The notes: generated by a model from the sequence alone, not told the origin. A DNA stretch of 64,000 bases from Stakelama pacifica (GCF_004361835.1 NZ_SNWD01000002.1:248001-312000); one strand, 5' to 3'; numbered from the stretch's first letter, positions 45,113 to 55,408 are shown. Numbers and translations: made by a program.

Positions 45113-45529
45113 TTAGTTGCCGAGCAGATGCAGCACCATTTCGCGACGATGCGGTGAATCGCGGTGTTCGAACAGATACATGCCCTGCCAGGTGCCGAGC
45201 ACGGGGCACCCGTCAGCGACGGGGATCGAAAGACTGGTCGCGGTGAGCGCCGAGCGCAGATGCGCTGGCATATCGTCCGGTCCTTCGTCATCATGTTCAT
45301 AGCTGCCGCTTTCCGGCGCGATCCGGGCGAAATAGCGTTCGAGATCGCGGCGCGCGGCGGGCGCTGCATTTTCCTGAATCAGCAGCGAAGCGGAGGTGTG
45401 GCGGATGAAGAGCGTCAGCAGTCCCTGCCCGATTCCGGTCGAGGCGACCCATGCGACGACATCGGCCGTGCATTCGTACAGCCCCTGCCCTGAGGTAGCG
45501 ATGGTAATGCTCGTCTGCGCCTGCCGCAT
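45113..45529 (-). CDS. yjbQ: YjbQ family protein (UPF0047)
   Basis: This 138-residue protein of the YjbQ/UPF0047 family has been linked to secondary thiamine-phosphate synthase activity. The conserved HTSASLLIQENAAP, MPAHLRSAL and GTWQGMYLFEHRD, with a C-terminal RREMVLHLLG, are diagnostic and include the putative metal-binding His residues. It is divergent from the nitronate monooxygenase-like gene, with a gap of 70 bp. The physiological role is not settled for the family. Confidence 0.92.
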   Translation of the reverse strand: MRQAQTSITIATSGQGLYECTADVVAWVASTGIGQGLLTLFIRHTSASLLIQENAAPAARRDLERYFARIAPESGSYEHDDEGPDDMPAHLRSALTATSLSIPVADGCPVLGTWQGMYLFEHRDSPHRREMVLHLLGN

Positions 45530-45599
45530 CGGTCGTTTCCCTTTGTCATTGCATCGTCACGCTTGCCCGATCGTGTCGAGCGACGCTACGGCGTGGGCC

Positions 45600-46631
45600 A
45601 TGACGATAACGCATTCAACCGGCGAGGAACGACTCGCCCGCCGCATGGCCCGAGGCTGCGAATTTCTGGGCACCCAAGTCGCGATTCTGGGCGGGGCCAT
45701 GTCCTGGGTATCGGAGCGCAATCTGGTTTCGGCGATCTCCAATGCGGGCGGTTTCGGCGTGATTGCGTGCGGCGCGATGACCCCCGATCTGCTCGACAGG
45801 GAAATCGCAGCCACAAAGGCGCTGACCGACAAGCCGTTCGGGGTGAACCTGATCACCATGCATCCCGACCTGACCGATCTGATCGGCATATGCGCGCAGC
45901 ATGAGGTCGGCCATGTCGTGCTGGCCGGCGGGCTGCCGCCGTCGGGCAGCATCGATGCGATCAAGGCAAGCGGCGCGAAGCTGATCTGTTTCGCGCCCGC
46001 GCTGGCGCTCGCCAAAAAGCTGATCCGGTCGGGCGTCGACGCGCTGGTCGTCGAGGGCAATGAAGCGGGCGGCCATATCGGCCCGGTTTCGACCAGCGTG
46101 CTGGCGCAGGAAATCCTGCCCGAAATCGCCGCCGACACGCCGGTCTTCGTGGCGGGCGGAATCGGTCGGGGTGAGGCGATCGCGGGGTATCTCGACATGG
46201 GTGCGGCGGGGGTTCAGCTCGGCACGCGCTTTGTGTGCGCGACCGAGAGCATCGCGCATGCGAACTTCAAGAAAGCTTTTATCCGCGCATCCGCCCGCGA
46301 TGCAGTGGCGAGCGTTCAGGTCGATGCGCGGCTGCCGGTAATTCCGGTTCGCGCGCTGAAAAATGCGGGCACCGAATTGTTCACCGCCAAGCAGCGCGAA
46401 GTGGCACAATCGCTCGACGAAGGCAGCGTCGCCATGGCCGAGGCACAGCTGCAGATCGAACATTATTGGGCAGGTGCGCTGCGCCGCGCGGTGATCGACG
46501 GCGATGTCGAATATGGGTCGATCATGGCGGGCCAGTCGGTCGGCATGGTGAAGGCGGAAGAGCCGGTCGCCGACATCATCGCGTCGCTGATGGCCGAAGC
46601 GGCGGCGGCGCTGGAGAAGCGCGCGGCATAA
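45600..46631 (+). CDS. Nitronate monooxygenase family flavoprotein
   Basis: This is an FMN-dependent TIM-barrel enzyme of 343 residues (2-nitropropane dioxygenase / nitronate monooxygenase family, related to FabK). Blocks include VAILGGAMSWVSERNLVSAISNAGG, FGVNLI, EGNEAGGHIGP and the phosphate-binding FVAGGIGRGEAIAGYLDMGAAGVQLGTRF. I chose the ATG at 45600; the open frame extends upstream into the antisense of yjbQ, which is not plausible coding. The ribosome-binding site is weak. The substrate could be a nitronate or another activated alkane acid. Confidence 0.9.
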   Translation: MTITHSTGEERLARRMARGCEFLGTQVAILGGAMSWVSERNLVSAISNAGGFGVIACGAMTPDLLDREIAATKALTDKPFGVNLITMHPDLTDLIGICAQHEVGHVVLAGGLPPSGSIDAIKASGAKLICFAPALALAKKLIRSGVDALVVEGNEAGGHIGPVSTSVLAQEILPEIAADTPVFVAGGIGRGEAIAGYLDMGAAGVQLGTRFVCATESIAHANFKKAFIRASARDAVASVQVDARLPVIPVRALKNAGTELFTAKQREVAQSLDEGSVAMAEAQLQIEHYWAGALRRAVIDGDVEYGSIMAGQSVGMVKAEEPVADIIASLMAEAAAALEKRAA

Positions 46632-46739
46632 GTTGCGCGCGGGGCGGAGCCATTACGTTCGGGCAACGTTGATGATACCCGCCCCGGTCCCGGCGCGGGC
46701 TTTGCGACAACGGACAGGGTAATTGGGGGGCAGGCGCGC

Positions 46740-47951
46740 TTGGGCGACCATCTGATCATCGGCGCGGCGGTCGTGACGGGCGCTGCGGTTGCGCTCACCC
46801 TGATCTTTGCCCGGTTCGCGCGGACCGACAGCTGGCTGGCAACGGTGACGCCGCTTGCGTCGATCATCGGCAGCGGTTTTCTGATCTGCGGACCGCTGCT
46901 CGCGCGCGAATTCGGGTCAATGGCCGCCCCGGCGATGATCGCGCTGCTGATCCTCGCCTTCACCGTGGGATCGATCATCCGGTTCAACATCGCGCATGCC
47001 GAACCCGTGCTGGCGGAGATTTCGACGCACCATCCGCTGGCATGGACCGCGCGGACGGGACAGGGCGTGCTTGCCGCCGCTTATGCCGTGTCGGTCGCTT
47101 ATTATCTGAAATTGCTCGCAATGTTCTGCCTGCGCGCGATCGATTCGCAGAGCCTGTTGCTCGCCAACAGCATCGTCAGCGCGATTATCGCAGTGCTTGG
47201 CCTGCTGGCCTTCAGCGGTGGTCTGCGCCGGGTCGAGCGGGTGGCCGATGCCAGCGTGTCGCTGAAACTGGGGCTGATCGCGGGGATGCTGGTCGCGCTG
47301 GGCCTCGACTGGGGCCGGACGGGCGGAACCGGGCTGATCCCGGCGGCGCCGGTGGACGGGCATTCGCTGCTGTTGCTGCTGGGCCTGATCATCACCGTGC
47401 AGGGGTTCGAGACGAGCCGCTATATGGGCGAAAGCTATGATGCCGAAACGCGCATCCGCACGATGCGCAACGCGCAGATCATCTCTTCGGTCATCTATGT
47501 GCTGTTTCTGGTGCTGCTCACCCCGCGTCTGGGGCAGGCAGCGGATACGCAGGGAGTGGCGGGCGTGCTCGACGTGATGGAGTCGGTCGCGCCGTTTCTG
47601 GGCGCGTTCGTGCTGGCAGCGGCAGTGACGAGCCAGTTGTCGGCAGCGGTCGCCGATTCGATCGGATCGACCGGACTTGCTGTCGAACTGTCGCGCCACC
47701 GGCTGAACACCGCGACCGGGTTCCTGATGGCGGGGGCGCTGGCGCTGGTCGTCACCTGGACCACCGATGCGTTGCAGGTGATCGCAGTGGCATCGCGCGC
47801 CTTTGCGCTATTTTATGCCTTTCAGTGCGCGATCGCCATCTGGGTCGCGCGGCGTGCGGGCAAGGCGGGGCTCGCGCGCCAGCTCCTGTTCCTGTTCGTC
47901 GGGCTGCTCTGTCTGGTGGCGGTCGCCGCCGGGGCACCGGCGGAAGGATGA
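46740..47951 (+). CDS. Multi-pass membrane permease-like protein
   Basis: This hydrophobic protein of 403 residues has roughly ten to twelve transmembrane segments. Its overall pattern resembles the amino-acid/polyamine/organocation permease superfamily, for example ASIIGSGFLICGPLLA in the first helices. ITVQGFETSRYMGESYDAETRIRTMRNAQIISS lies in a mid-protein loop. I do not recognise a specific substrate. It appears to start with TTG at 46740 after a G-rich stretch; an ATG inside the frame would remove the first helices. It lies between the nitronate monooxygenase-like gene and ptsP without close coupling. Confidence 0.75.
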   Translation: MGDHLIIGAAVVTGAAVALTLIFARFARTDSWLATVTPLASIIGSGFLICGPLLAREFGSMAAPAMIALLILAFTVGSIIRFNIAHAEPVLAEISTHHPLAWTARTGQGVLAAAYAVSVAYYLKLLAMFCLRAIDSQSLLLANSIVSAIIAVLGLLAFSGGLRRVERVADASVSLKLGLIAGMLVALGLDWGRTGGTGLIPAAPVDGHSLLLLLGLIITVQGFETSRYMGESYDAETRIRTMRNAQIISSVIYVLFLVLLTPRLGQAADTQGVAGVLDVMESVAPFLGAFVLAAAVTSQLSAAVADSIGSTGLAVELSRHRLNTATGFLMAGALALVVTWTTDALQVIAVASRAFALFYAFQCAIAIWVARRAGKAGLARQLLFLFVGLLCLVAVAAGAPAEG

Positions 47952-47996
47952 CCATCGCATTGGCGCAAAGCTCTGCAATCTGGTAGCGAATCAATC

Positions 47997-50273
47997 ATGT
48001 CCGTTTCGGCCGCCGCATCCGCTCGCGAAATTCTGACACGCCTTCACGACGTGATGGCGTCGCGCAGCCCGGCTCAGGCGAAGCTGAACGCCGTCGTCAA
48101 CGTCATCGGCGAGGCGCTGGATAGCGAGGTTTGCTCGATCTATCTGCTGCGCGAGGGCGTGCTGGAGCTGTTCGCGACGCGCGGCCTGATGGAAGAGGCG
48201 GTGCATGTCACCAAGCTGGCGCTGGGCGAAGGGCTGGTCGGCACGATCGCGCGCAATGTCGAGACGCTGAACCTCGACGAAGCGGCGCGGCACCCCGATT
48301 TCGCCTATCGCCCCGAAACCGGCGAGGACCGGTTCCACAGTTTCGCGGGCGTACCGATCATCCGGCGCGAAGAAGCGGTCGGCGTGCTTGCCGTGCAGCA
48401 TGTCGATCCGCGCCCTTATGCCGATGTCGAGATCGAGGCATTGCAGACGGTCGCGATGGTGATGAGCGAGCTGATCGCCAATGCCGGGCTGATCGACGGG
48501 CATGGCGATAATCTGACCCGCCCGCAATCGACCGCGAGCGCACGGGCGAGCGGTTTCAAGCTGGTCGAGGGGATGGCGGCGGGCGCGGCCGTGTTCCACC
48601 AGCCGCGAATCCATATCGAACATACCGTTGCCGAGGATACCGAGGCGGAGCGCCACCGCGTCTATGCCGCGTTCGACAAGATGCGCGACCAGATCGACCG
48701 CATGTCGAGCCAGGCCGAATTCGGCGTGGGCGGCGAGCATGAAGAGGTTCTCGAAACCTATAAGATGTTCGCCTATGACGAAGGCTGGGCGCGGCGGATC
48801 AACGAGGCGATCGATTCCGGCCTGACCGCCGAAGCGGCGATCGAACGCGTCCAGCAACGCACCAGAATGCGGATGCGCGAGATCGGCGATCCGTTGCTGC
48901 GCGACCGGATGCACGATCTGGAGGATCTGTCGAACCGGCTGATCCGCATCGTGTCGGGGCAATTGGGCACGGCGGCGCAGATGGGGCTGCGCGGCGATTC
49001 GATCCTGATCGCGCGCAATCTGGGCCCTGCCGAACTGCTCGAATATGACCGGCGGCGGCTGAAAGGCGTGATCCTGGAGGAAGGATCGCTGACCGCGCAT
49101 GTGACCATCGTCGCGCGCGCGATGGGCATTCCGATGCTGGGCCGGGTGCGCGATATCCGCACGCTGATCGGTGAAGGCGACCGGCTGCTGCTCGACAGCG
49201 GCGAAGAGACAGTGATGATCCGTCCCGGCGCGGATATGGAAGAGGCGTTCGAGGCGAAATTGCTGGTGAGTCAGAAGCGGCGGGCGAAATTCGCCGAGCT
49301 GAAAAGCGAAGCGCCGATGACGCTGGACGGGCACCGCTGCACAGTGATGGTGAATGCGGGGCTTCGCGACGATGTCGCTGCGCTCGACCTGACGGGTGCC
49401 GACGGGATCGGCCTGTTCCGTACCGAATTCCAGTTTCTGGTTTCCGCCACTTTGCCCCAGCGCGAGCGGCAGATGCGCCTCTACAAGGACGTGCTTGACG
49501 CTGCAGGGAGCCGCCCGGTGATCTTTCGCACCGTCGATATCGGCGGCGATAAGGCACTGCCCTATCTCGATCATGACCGGCATGGCGAGGAAGAGAATCC
49601 GGCGATGGGCTGGCGCGCGCTGCGGCTTGCGCTCGAACGCGACGGGCTGATGAAGGCGCAGGCGCGTGCGCTGATCGAAGCGGCGGCGGGGCGGCAGCTG
49701 AACGTGATGTTCCCGATGGTGTCCGAACCCTGGGAGTTCGACGAAGCGCGCGCATTGTTCGAGGCGCAGCGCGACTGGCTGGCCGGACGGGGGCGCAAAA
49801 TGCCCAACCAGATCCGCTTCGGGGTGATGCTGGAAGTGCCCGCACTTGCCGAAACGATCGACATGCTGCTGCCCCGGCTGGATTTCCTGTCGATCGGGAC
49901 CAACGACCTGACCCAGTTCCTGTTCGCCGCCGATCGCGCGCATCCCAAGCTGGCGCTGCGCTATGACTGGATGAGTCCGGCGATCCTGCGCTTCGTCCGG
50001 CGGATCGTGCGTCAGGCCGATGCGGCGGGCGTGCCGGTCGCGGTATGCGGCGAAATGGGCGGGCGGCCGATCGAATGCATGGCGCTGCTGGGCGTCGGGA
50101 TCGACCGGGTTTCGATCACTCCCGCAGCGGTCGGGCCGATCAAGGCGATGGTGCGTTCGCTCGACCGCGAAAAGCTGATGGCGTATATGGCGCAGCTGCT
50201 GGAGCATCCGCCACGCAGCCTGCGCGCACCGCTGACCGACTGGGCGGCAGCAAACAAGGTCGAACTGGCCTGA
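47997..50273 (+). CDS. ptsP: PTS-Ntr phosphoenolpyruvate phosphotransferase (EI-Ntr)
   Basis: This is the first enzyme of the nitrogen phosphotransferase cascade, 758 residues. It takes phosphate from PEP and passes it to NPr. It has an N-terminal GAF domain (about residues 20-165, NVIGEALDSEVCSIYLL and FHSFAGVPIIRREEAVGVLAVQH). The EI domains follow: the active His lies in SLTAHVTIVARAMGIP, and the PEP barrel has GADGIGLFRTEFQFL, FRTVDIGGDKALPY and FLSIGTNDLTQFLFAADR. The ATG at 47997 gives the canonical start. It is followed by rodZ across a 107-bp gap. Confidence 0.95.
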   Translation: MSVSAAASAREILTRLHDVMASRSPAQAKLNAVVNVIGEALDSEVCSIYLLREGVLELFATRGLMEEAVHVTKLALGEGLVGTIARNVETLNLDEAARHPDFAYRPETGEDRFHSFAGVPIIRREEAVGVLAVQHVDPRPYADVEIEALQTVAMVMSELIANAGLIDGHGDNLTRPQSTASARASGFKLVEGMAAGAAVFHQPRIHIEHTVAEDTEAERHRVYAAFDKMRDQIDRMSSQAEFGVGGEHEEVLETYKMFAYDEGWARRINEAIDSGLTAEAAIERVQQRTRMRMREIGDPLLRDRMHDLEDLSNRLIRIVSGQLGTAAQMGLRGDSILIARNLGPAELLEYDRRRLKGVILEEGSLTAHVTIVARAMGIPMLGRVRDIRTLIGEGDRLLLDSGEETVMIRPGADMEEAFEAKLLVSQKRRAKFAELKSEAPMTLDGHRCTVMVNAGLRDDVAALDLTGADGIGLFRTEFQFLVSATLPQRERQMRLYKDVLDAAGSRPVIFRTVDIGGDKALPYLDHDRHGEEENPAMGWRALRLALERDGLMKAQARALIEAAAGRQLNVMFPMVSEPWEFDEARALFEAQRDWLAGRGRKMPNQIRFGVMLEVPALAETIDMLLPRLDFLSIGTNDLTQFLFAADRAHPKLALRYDWMSPAILRFVRRIVRQADAAGVPVAVCGEMGGRPIECMALLGVGIDRVSITPAAVGPIKAMVRSLDREKLMAYMAQLLEHPPRSLRAPLTDWAAANKVELA

Positions 50274-50380
50274 TTCACCGTCGATTTCTGCGGTTGCGGC
50301 GTTGACAGCACGGCACAGCTGTTGGACATCCTTATATTCTCCGCTTGGCGACAAGCGGGCAACCATTCGCCGGAGTAATT

Positions 50381-51184
50381 ATGGCAGACAACGAGCCCAG
50401 CGAAGACGCGCAGCTTTTCCCGCGCAATGTAGGGGAGCGCCTTCGCGAAGCCCGTGAGGCGAAGGGCATGGCGCTGAGCGACGTTGCCGAGAAGACCCGG
50501 ATTCCGCTTCGCCATCTCGAAAGCATTGAGACGGCGCAATATAATGATCTGCCCTCGACCACCTATGCGCTGGGTTTTGCCAAGGCCTATGCGCGTATCG
50601 TCGGGCTGGACGAGGTCGCGATCGCGCGCGACCTGCGCAAGGAACTCGACCTCAACTATTATCGCGAACCGCCCAGCATGCCCTATGACACGTCCGATCC
50701 GGTGCGCGTGCCCACCGGCGGGCTGGCCATTGCCGGGCTGGCGGTTGCGATTCTGGTGCTGATCGGCGTTGGCATCTGGTACGGCACCGACTGGTTCCAG
50801 CGCGACGACGCGCCGCCCGCACCGATCATCGCGGCGAGCCCGACCCCCGAACCGATCGCAACGCCCGAGGCGAGCGCGACGGTGCCGCAAAGCGGCGGAC
50901 AGGTCGTGCTGACCGCGAAGGACGAAGTCTGGGTGCGCGTCTATGACGGCAATGACAAGACGCTGATGATGAAGACGATGCAACCGGGCGAAACCTATGA
51001 GGTGCCGCAGGATGCCGATCGTCCGATGATCAATGTCGGTCGTCCCGACCAGCTGACGGTAACGATCAACGGTGCCGAGGTTGCGCCGCTGGGCACCGGC
51101 GAGCGCGCGATCAAGGATGTCGGCATTTCAGCGGACGCGCTGCGCGCCCGCGATGCCGCGCAGGCCCCGGGCACCGCCGGTTAA
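50381..51184 (+). CDS. rodZ: RodZ-like cytoskeletal protein
   Basis: This is a bitopic membrane protein of 267 residues. The N-terminal HTH (RLREAREAKGMALSDVAEKTRIPLRHLESIE) would bind MreB. One transmembrane helix is at about residues 110-135 (GLAIAGLAVAILVLIGVGIW). A Pro/Ala-rich linker and a periplasmic C-terminal DUF4115 domain (VVLTAKDEVWVRVYDGNDKTL) follow. It helps determine cell shape. The ATG at 50381 has CGGAG 7 nt upstream; the longer reading frame is not needed. It precedes cpoB. Confidence 0.92.
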   Translation: MADNEPSEDAQLFPRNVGERLREAREAKGMALSDVAEKTRIPLRHLESIETAQYNDLPSTTYALGFAKAYARIVGLDEVAIARDLRKELDLNYYREPPSMPYDTSDPVRVPTGGLAIAGLAVAILVLIGVGIWYGTDWFQRDDAPPAPIIAASPTPEPIATPEASATVPQSGGQVVLTAKDEVWVRVYDGNDKTLMMKTMQPGETYEVPQDADRPMINVGRPDQLTVTINGAEVAPLGTGERAIKDVGISADALRARDAAQAPGTAG

Positions 51185-51248
51185 GGCGAGCGAAAGCGAT
51201 CATGTCGGACAGGGCGATGACAATGGACACAATACTGGGATTGTATCG

Positions 51249-52196
51249 ATGCGTTTGATGATGGCGGCGTTGCTGGTGACCACCGGCCTTGGCTGGGCGA
51301 GCAGCGCATCGGCGCAAAGCGCGCTGGACGGCCGGGTGGACCGGCTGGAGCGCGAGATGAAGGCAGTGCAACGCAAGGTCTTTCCCGGCGGCTCAGGCGA
51401 ATATTTCACCCCCGAAATTACGGCCCCGCAGACGCCGCAGACCGCGCCGGGCACCCCGGCAACCAGCCCGGTCATCGCACTGGAGTCGCGGGTGAGTGCG
51501 CTGGAATCGCAGGTCGCGTCGATCACCGGGCAGGTCGAGGAAGCGCAATATAAGGTCCGCCAGCTTCAGGACGCGTTCAACAGCTATAAGCAGACGATGG
51601 ACGCGCGGGTAAAAGCGCTGGAGGCGGGCGGATCGACGATCGGCGCAGGCACCGCCGGGGATGGCGGCGCTTCGGGCGGGACTTCGTTCGGATCGTCGGC
51701 CGATGCAGGCGACAGCACCGCTGCTGCGCCCGTGCCCGCGGCGAAACCTGCCGCGAACGGCGCGCGCGCCGAAAAGCTGGCGGCGATTCAGAAGCCCGAT
51801 ACCGGCGATGCCGCCGATGACGCCTATGTCTATGGTTATCGCCTGTGGGATGCCGGCCTGTATCCCGAGGCGGAGGCGCAGCTGAAATCGGTGGTGAAGA
51901 AATATCCCGATCATCGCCGGGCGAGCTGGGCCCAGAATTTGCTGGGCCGCACCTATCTGGACGAGGGCAAGCCGAGCCTTGCATCGATCGCCTTTTACGA
52001 AAATTACAAGAAGATGCCGAACGGCGAGCGTGCGCCCGACAGCCTGTTCTACCTCGGCAAGGCGCTGATCGAGCTGAAAAAGCCCAAGGACGCGTGTCAG
52101 GTCTATGCCGAGCTGACCGATGTCTATGGCGACAAGATCTCCGCCGATATGAAGGCGAAGGTCGAGGAAGGCCGCCGGACCGCAAAATGCCAGTGA
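51249..52196 (+). CDS. cpoB: CpoB/YbgF-like periplasmic protein with coiled coil and TPRs
   Basis: This 315-residue periplasmic protein coordinates cell-envelope constriction with Tol-Pal in other bacteria. A Sec signal (MRLMMAALLVTTGLGWASSASA) is followed by a coiled coil at about residues 25-40 and another at about 85-125 (LESRVSALESQVASITGQVEEAQYKVRQL). A Ser/Gly/Ala linker and three TPR repeats follow, e.g. DDAYVYGYRLWDAGLYPEAEAQLK and DSLFYLGKALIELKKPKDAC. The neighbour tol-pal genes are not in the window. It ends overlapping the presumed start of tilS, matching the conserved cpoB-tilS-ftsH order. Confidence 0.9.
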   Translation: MRLMMAALLVTTGLGWASSASAQSALDGRVDRLEREMKAVQRKVFPGGSGEYFTPEITAPQTPQTAPGTPATSPVIALESRVSALESQVASITGQVEEAQYKVRQLQDAFNSYKQTMDARVKALEAGGSTIGAGTAGDGGASGGTSFGSSADAGDSTAAAPVPAAKPAANGARAEKLAAIQKPDTGDAADDAYVYGYRLWDAGLYPEAEAQLKSVVKKYPDHRRASWAQNLLGRTYLDEGKPSLASIAFYENYKKMPNGERAPDSLFYLGKALIELKKPKDACQVYAELTDVYGDKISADMKAKVEEGRRTAKCQ

Positions 52197-53232
52197 TCGA
52201 AAGCGCGCCGCGACACGCGAGCCGGGGGATGCCATCGACCCCGACACGCTGAGCCGCTTTCGCCACGATCTGGAGGCGATCACGACGCGTCCGCCCGACG
52301 CACTGTCGCCGCTGGGCATTGCGGTATCGGGCGGGGGCGACAGCCTTGGCCTGTTGCTGCTCGCCGCGGCTGCGTATCCGGGGCATGTGACGGCAGTGAC
52401 GGTCGATCATCGGCTGCGCGCCGAAGCGGCTGACGAGGCGCAGAAGGTCGCCGATATCTGCGCCTCGATCCATGTACCGCACGATATCGTCCGGCTGCCT
52501 GACGCCCCGCCGGAGCGCGGCAATCGCCAGCAATGGGCGCGCGAGGCGCGCTATGCCGCGCTTGCCGACTGGGCAGGCTATGGCGGCAGGCGGACTCGCC
52601 ACTGGGTCGCGGTCGCGCATCAGCAGGACGATGTCGCCGAGGGATTTCTGATGCGCGCCCGCCGCGGCGCAGGCGTCGGCGGCATGGCAATGATGGTGGC
52701 CGAGCGCGCGCTGTCGCAGCGGCGGGGAAGCGCAAGGCTGATCCGGCCGCTGCTCGGGTGGCGCCGCGCCGAGCTGGCAGCGATCGTCGCCGAAGCGGGG
52801 CTGACCCCGGTTGCCGATCCGGGCAATCACGACCCGAAATATGATCGCAGCCGGATCCGCGCGATGATCGCCGCGAGCGACGACCTGCCCGTCCCCCGGC
52901 TCGCCATGGCGGCGCATAATCTGCGCGATGCCGAAATCGCGCTCGAATGGGCGAGCGAAGATGCCTGGCGCAATCGCAGCACGATCGAGCGGCACGAGGC
53001 AGTGTCGCTCGACATGCACGATTTGCCGCATGAGATGCGCCGGAGGCTGGCGCTGCGTGCTATAGTCTATCTGCGGCGTGAGGCCGGACTGGATGAGGCG
53101 TGGAAAGGCACGGGACTGGAACGGCTGGTAGCGGCGCTGGAAACGGGACAGGCGGGAACGCTCGCCGGAATCGCTGTGCGGCCCGGTCGTCGCTGGCTTT
53201 TCCGGATTGCTCCGCCGCGTCAATCACACTGA
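52187..53232 (+). CDS. tilS: tRNA(Ile)-lysidine synthase, frame broken by one base
   Basis: This is the PP-loop ATPase that modifies the anticodon of tRNA-Ile2 with lysidine, an essential function. The ATP-binding [12 protein letters not shown] is encoded at about 52327, followed by [13 protein letters not shown] and [12 protein letters not shown]. The frame carrying these motifs is open from 52153 but has no ATG, GTG or TTG before the PP-loop. The only usable starts (ATG at 52187, or GTG at 52193 overlapping the cpoB stop) are in another frame and meet a stop at 52250. One extra G in the G5 run at 52224-52228 would join them as [14 protein letters not shown] then [11 protein letters not shown]. 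Either the assembly lacks one G or the gene is really shifted. Confidence 0.85.
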
Positions 53233-53296
53233 TCGGCATTGTTCCATTGTCATTAAGGTGCGCCCGCCTATCTTGGGGTGCGAAAGGTACCGATTC

Positions 53297-55264
53297 ATGA
53301 ACGACAACGACAAGCAGCCCGGCGGCCCGGACAATGGCGGCGGCAATAATCCCTGGATGAAGAGCCTGCTGATCTGGGTCGGCATTCTGGTGGGTCTTGC
53401 GCTGTTCGTGACCGTTCTGGGCGGACAGTCGGGCCCCACGGCCAATCAGACGATTTCCTATTCGGCGTTCCTCGATCAGGTCGAGGGCGGGCAGGTTCAG
53501 TCGGTCAATGTGTCCAAGGACCTGGTGAGCGGCAAGCTGAAATCGGGCGAGACGTTCAAGGCGAATGCCCCGAACGATCCGCAGCTGATCGACACGCTGC
53601 GCAAGGCGGGCGTCGAGATCAACGCCAAGCCGCAGGAAGGTCCGTCGATCTGGATGTATCTGCTGTATCAGTCGCTGCCCTTCCTGCTGTTCCTCGGCAT
53701 CGCGTTTTTCGTGCTTCGCCAGATGCAGAAAAATTCGGGATCGGGCGCGATGGGCTTTGGCAAGTCCAAGGCAAAGATGCTGACCCAGAAAGAGGGCAAG
53801 GTAACGTTCGACGATGTCGCGGGCATCGATGAGGCGCGCGAAGAGTTGCAGGAAATCGTCGAATTCCTGAAGGACCCGACCAAATTCGCCAAGCTGGGCG
53901 GCAAGATCCCGAAGGGTGCACTGCTCGTCGGGTCGCCGGGTACCGGTAAAACGCTGCTCGCCCGCGCAATTGCGGGTGAAGCAGGCGTGCCGTTCTTCAC
54001 CATTTCGGGTTCGGACTTCGTCGAAATGTTCGTCGGCGTCGGTGCGAGCCGTGTCCGCGACATGTTCGAACAGGCCAAGAAGGCAGCGCCGTGCATCGTC
54101 TTTATCGACGAAATCGACGCGGTGGGTCGCCATCGTGGTGCGGGCCTTGGCAATGGCAATGACGAGCGCGAGCAGACGCTGAACCAGCTTCTGGTCGAAA
54201 TGGACGGGTTCGAGGCGAATGAAGGCATCATCATCATCGCGGCGACCAACCGTCCCGATGTGCTTGACCCTGCCCTGCTGCGCCCCGGCCGCTTCGACCG
54301 TCAGGTCGTGGTGCCGCGTCCCGATATCGAAGGCCGGGTGAAGATCCTTGAAGTCCATATGAAGAAGGTGCCGCTTGCCCCCGATGTCGATCCGCGGGTG
54401 ATTGCGCGCGGCACGCCGGGCTTTTCGGGTGCCGACCTTGCCAATCTGGTGAACGAGGCGGCGCTGGTCGCGGCGCGGCGCGGCAAGCGTCTGGTCGCGA
54501 TGAGCGAGTTCGAGGACGCCAAGGACAAGGTGATGATGGGCGCGGAACGCCGCTCTATGGTCATGACCGACGATGAGAAGCGGATGACCGCTTATCATGA
54601 AGCAGGTCATGCCGTCGTCGCGCTGCACGAACCCGCATCAGACCCGATTCACAAGGCGACGATCATTCCGCGCGGTCGTGCGCTGGGCATGGTGATGCGT
54701 TTGCCCGAGCGCGATTCCTACAGCTATCATCGCGACAAGATGTACGCGAACCTTGCCGTGTCGATGGGCGGGCGGATCGCCGAAGAGCTGATCTTCGGCT
54801 ATGACAAGGTGTCGAGCGGCGCGAGCGGCGACATCCAGTACGCCACCAAGCTGGCGCGCGACATGGTCACGCGCTGGGGTATGTCGGACAAGCTCGGCCC
54901 GCTGATGTATTCGGAGGGCGAGGAAGAAGTGTTCCTGGGCTATTCGCGCCAGCAGAACAGCTCGATGTCGGACGAAACCGCCAAGGCGATCGACAGCGAA
55001 ATCCGCCGCATCGTCGAACAGGGTTATGAACGGGCGAAGGAAGTGCTGACCGAGCATCTCGACCAGCTCCATACGCTTGCCGGTGCGATGCTGGATTATG
55101 AGACGCTGTCGGGCGACGAGATCAAGCGCCTGATCGCTGGCGAGGATATCGGCCGCGATGTGATCAGCCCGGAGAAGAAATCGGTGCCGCTGGGCGGTAC
55201 CTCGATTCCCAAGACCAAGCGGCCCAAGGGCCCGTTCGGTTCGGGTTCGCCGCAACCCGCCTGA
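53297..55264 (+). CDS. ftsH: ATP-dependent zinc metalloprotease FtsH
   Basis: This membrane-anchored AAA+ protease of 655 residues controls quality of membrane proteins and selected regulators. Transmembrane segments are at about residues 24-44 and 115-140. Walker A is GSPGTGKT, Walker B is IVFIDEID, and the second region of homology is [21 protein letters not shown]. The zinc motif HEAGH lies in [14 protein letters not shown]. The ATG at 53297 has AAAGG upstream. It follows tilS and ends at a strong terminator. Confidence 0.97.
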   Translation: MNDNDKQPGGPDNGGGNNPWMKSLLIWVGILVGLALFVTVLGGQSGPTANQTISYSAFLDQVEGGQVQSVNVSKDLVSGKLKSGETFKANAPNDPQLIDTLRKAGVEINAKPQEGPSIWMYLLYQSLPFLLFLGIAFFVLRQMQKNSGSGAMGFGKSKAKMLTQKEGKVTFDDVAGIDEAREELQEIVEFLKDPTKFAKLGGKIPKGALLVGSPGTGKTLLARAIAGEAGVPFFTISGSDFVEMFVGVGASRVRDMFEQAKKAAPCIVFIDEIDAVGRHRGAGLGNGNDEREQTLNQLLVEMDGFEANEGIIIIAATNRPDVLDPALLRPGRFDRQVVVPRPDIEGRVKILEVHMKKVPLAPDVDPRVIARGTPGFSGADLANLVNEAALVAARRGKRLVAMSEFEDAKDKVMMGAERRSMVMTDDEKRMTAYHEAGHAVVALHEPASDPIHKATIIPRGRALGMVMRLPERDSYSYHRDKMYANLAVSMGGRIAEELIFGYDKVSSGASGDIQYATKLARDMVTRWGMSDKLGPLMYSEGEEEVFLGYSRQQNSSMSDETAKAIDSEIRRIVEQGYERAKEVLTEHLDQLHTLAGAMLDYETLSGDEIKRLIAGEDIGRDVISPEKKSVPLGGTSIPKTKRPKGPFGSGSPQPA

Positions 55265-55283
55265 TCGCCACGGCTTGAAACAC

Positions 55284-55317
55284 AAAGGCCCTTCCGGGAG
55301 ACCGGGAGGGCCTTCTT
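55284..55317 (+). terminator. Intrinsic terminator of ftsH
   Basis: AAGGCCCTTCCGG and CCGGGAGGGCCTT form a long stem with one G-T wobble and a GAGA-like loop, followed by a short T-rich tail. It begins 20 bp after the ftsH stop codon. Confidence 0.85.
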
Positions 55318-55372
55318 CGTTGGGGAGGCAGTTTGGCGATCGGATGGGGCGGCTGCAGCGTGTTTTGCGGCG

Positions 55373-55408
55373 CCGGATTGCTTCGCTTCGCTCGCAAAGA
55401 CGATCCGG
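55373..55408. repeat. REP-like element beside a truncated gene
   Basis: The short stretch is bounded by CCGGAT and ATCCGG and contains GATTGCTTCGCTTCGCTCGC, a word typical of dispersed bacterial REP elements. It lies at the point where the DUF3667 reading frame stops resembling its family. Confidence 0.6.

Noticed and set aside
50302..50337. Promoter with TTGACA upstream of rodZ
   Set aside because: The only good -10-like sequence (TTATAT) is 24 bp from the TTGACA, too far for a normal promoter.
47991..50366. 791-codon minus-strand frame opposite ptsP
   Set aside because: It mirrors ptsP almost exactly, with a His/Arg-rich sequence and no domain; a codon-bias shadow.
52354..53232. tilS starting at the TTG at 52354
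   Set aside because: This start would remove the ATP-binding SGGGDS motif, which an active TilS needs.
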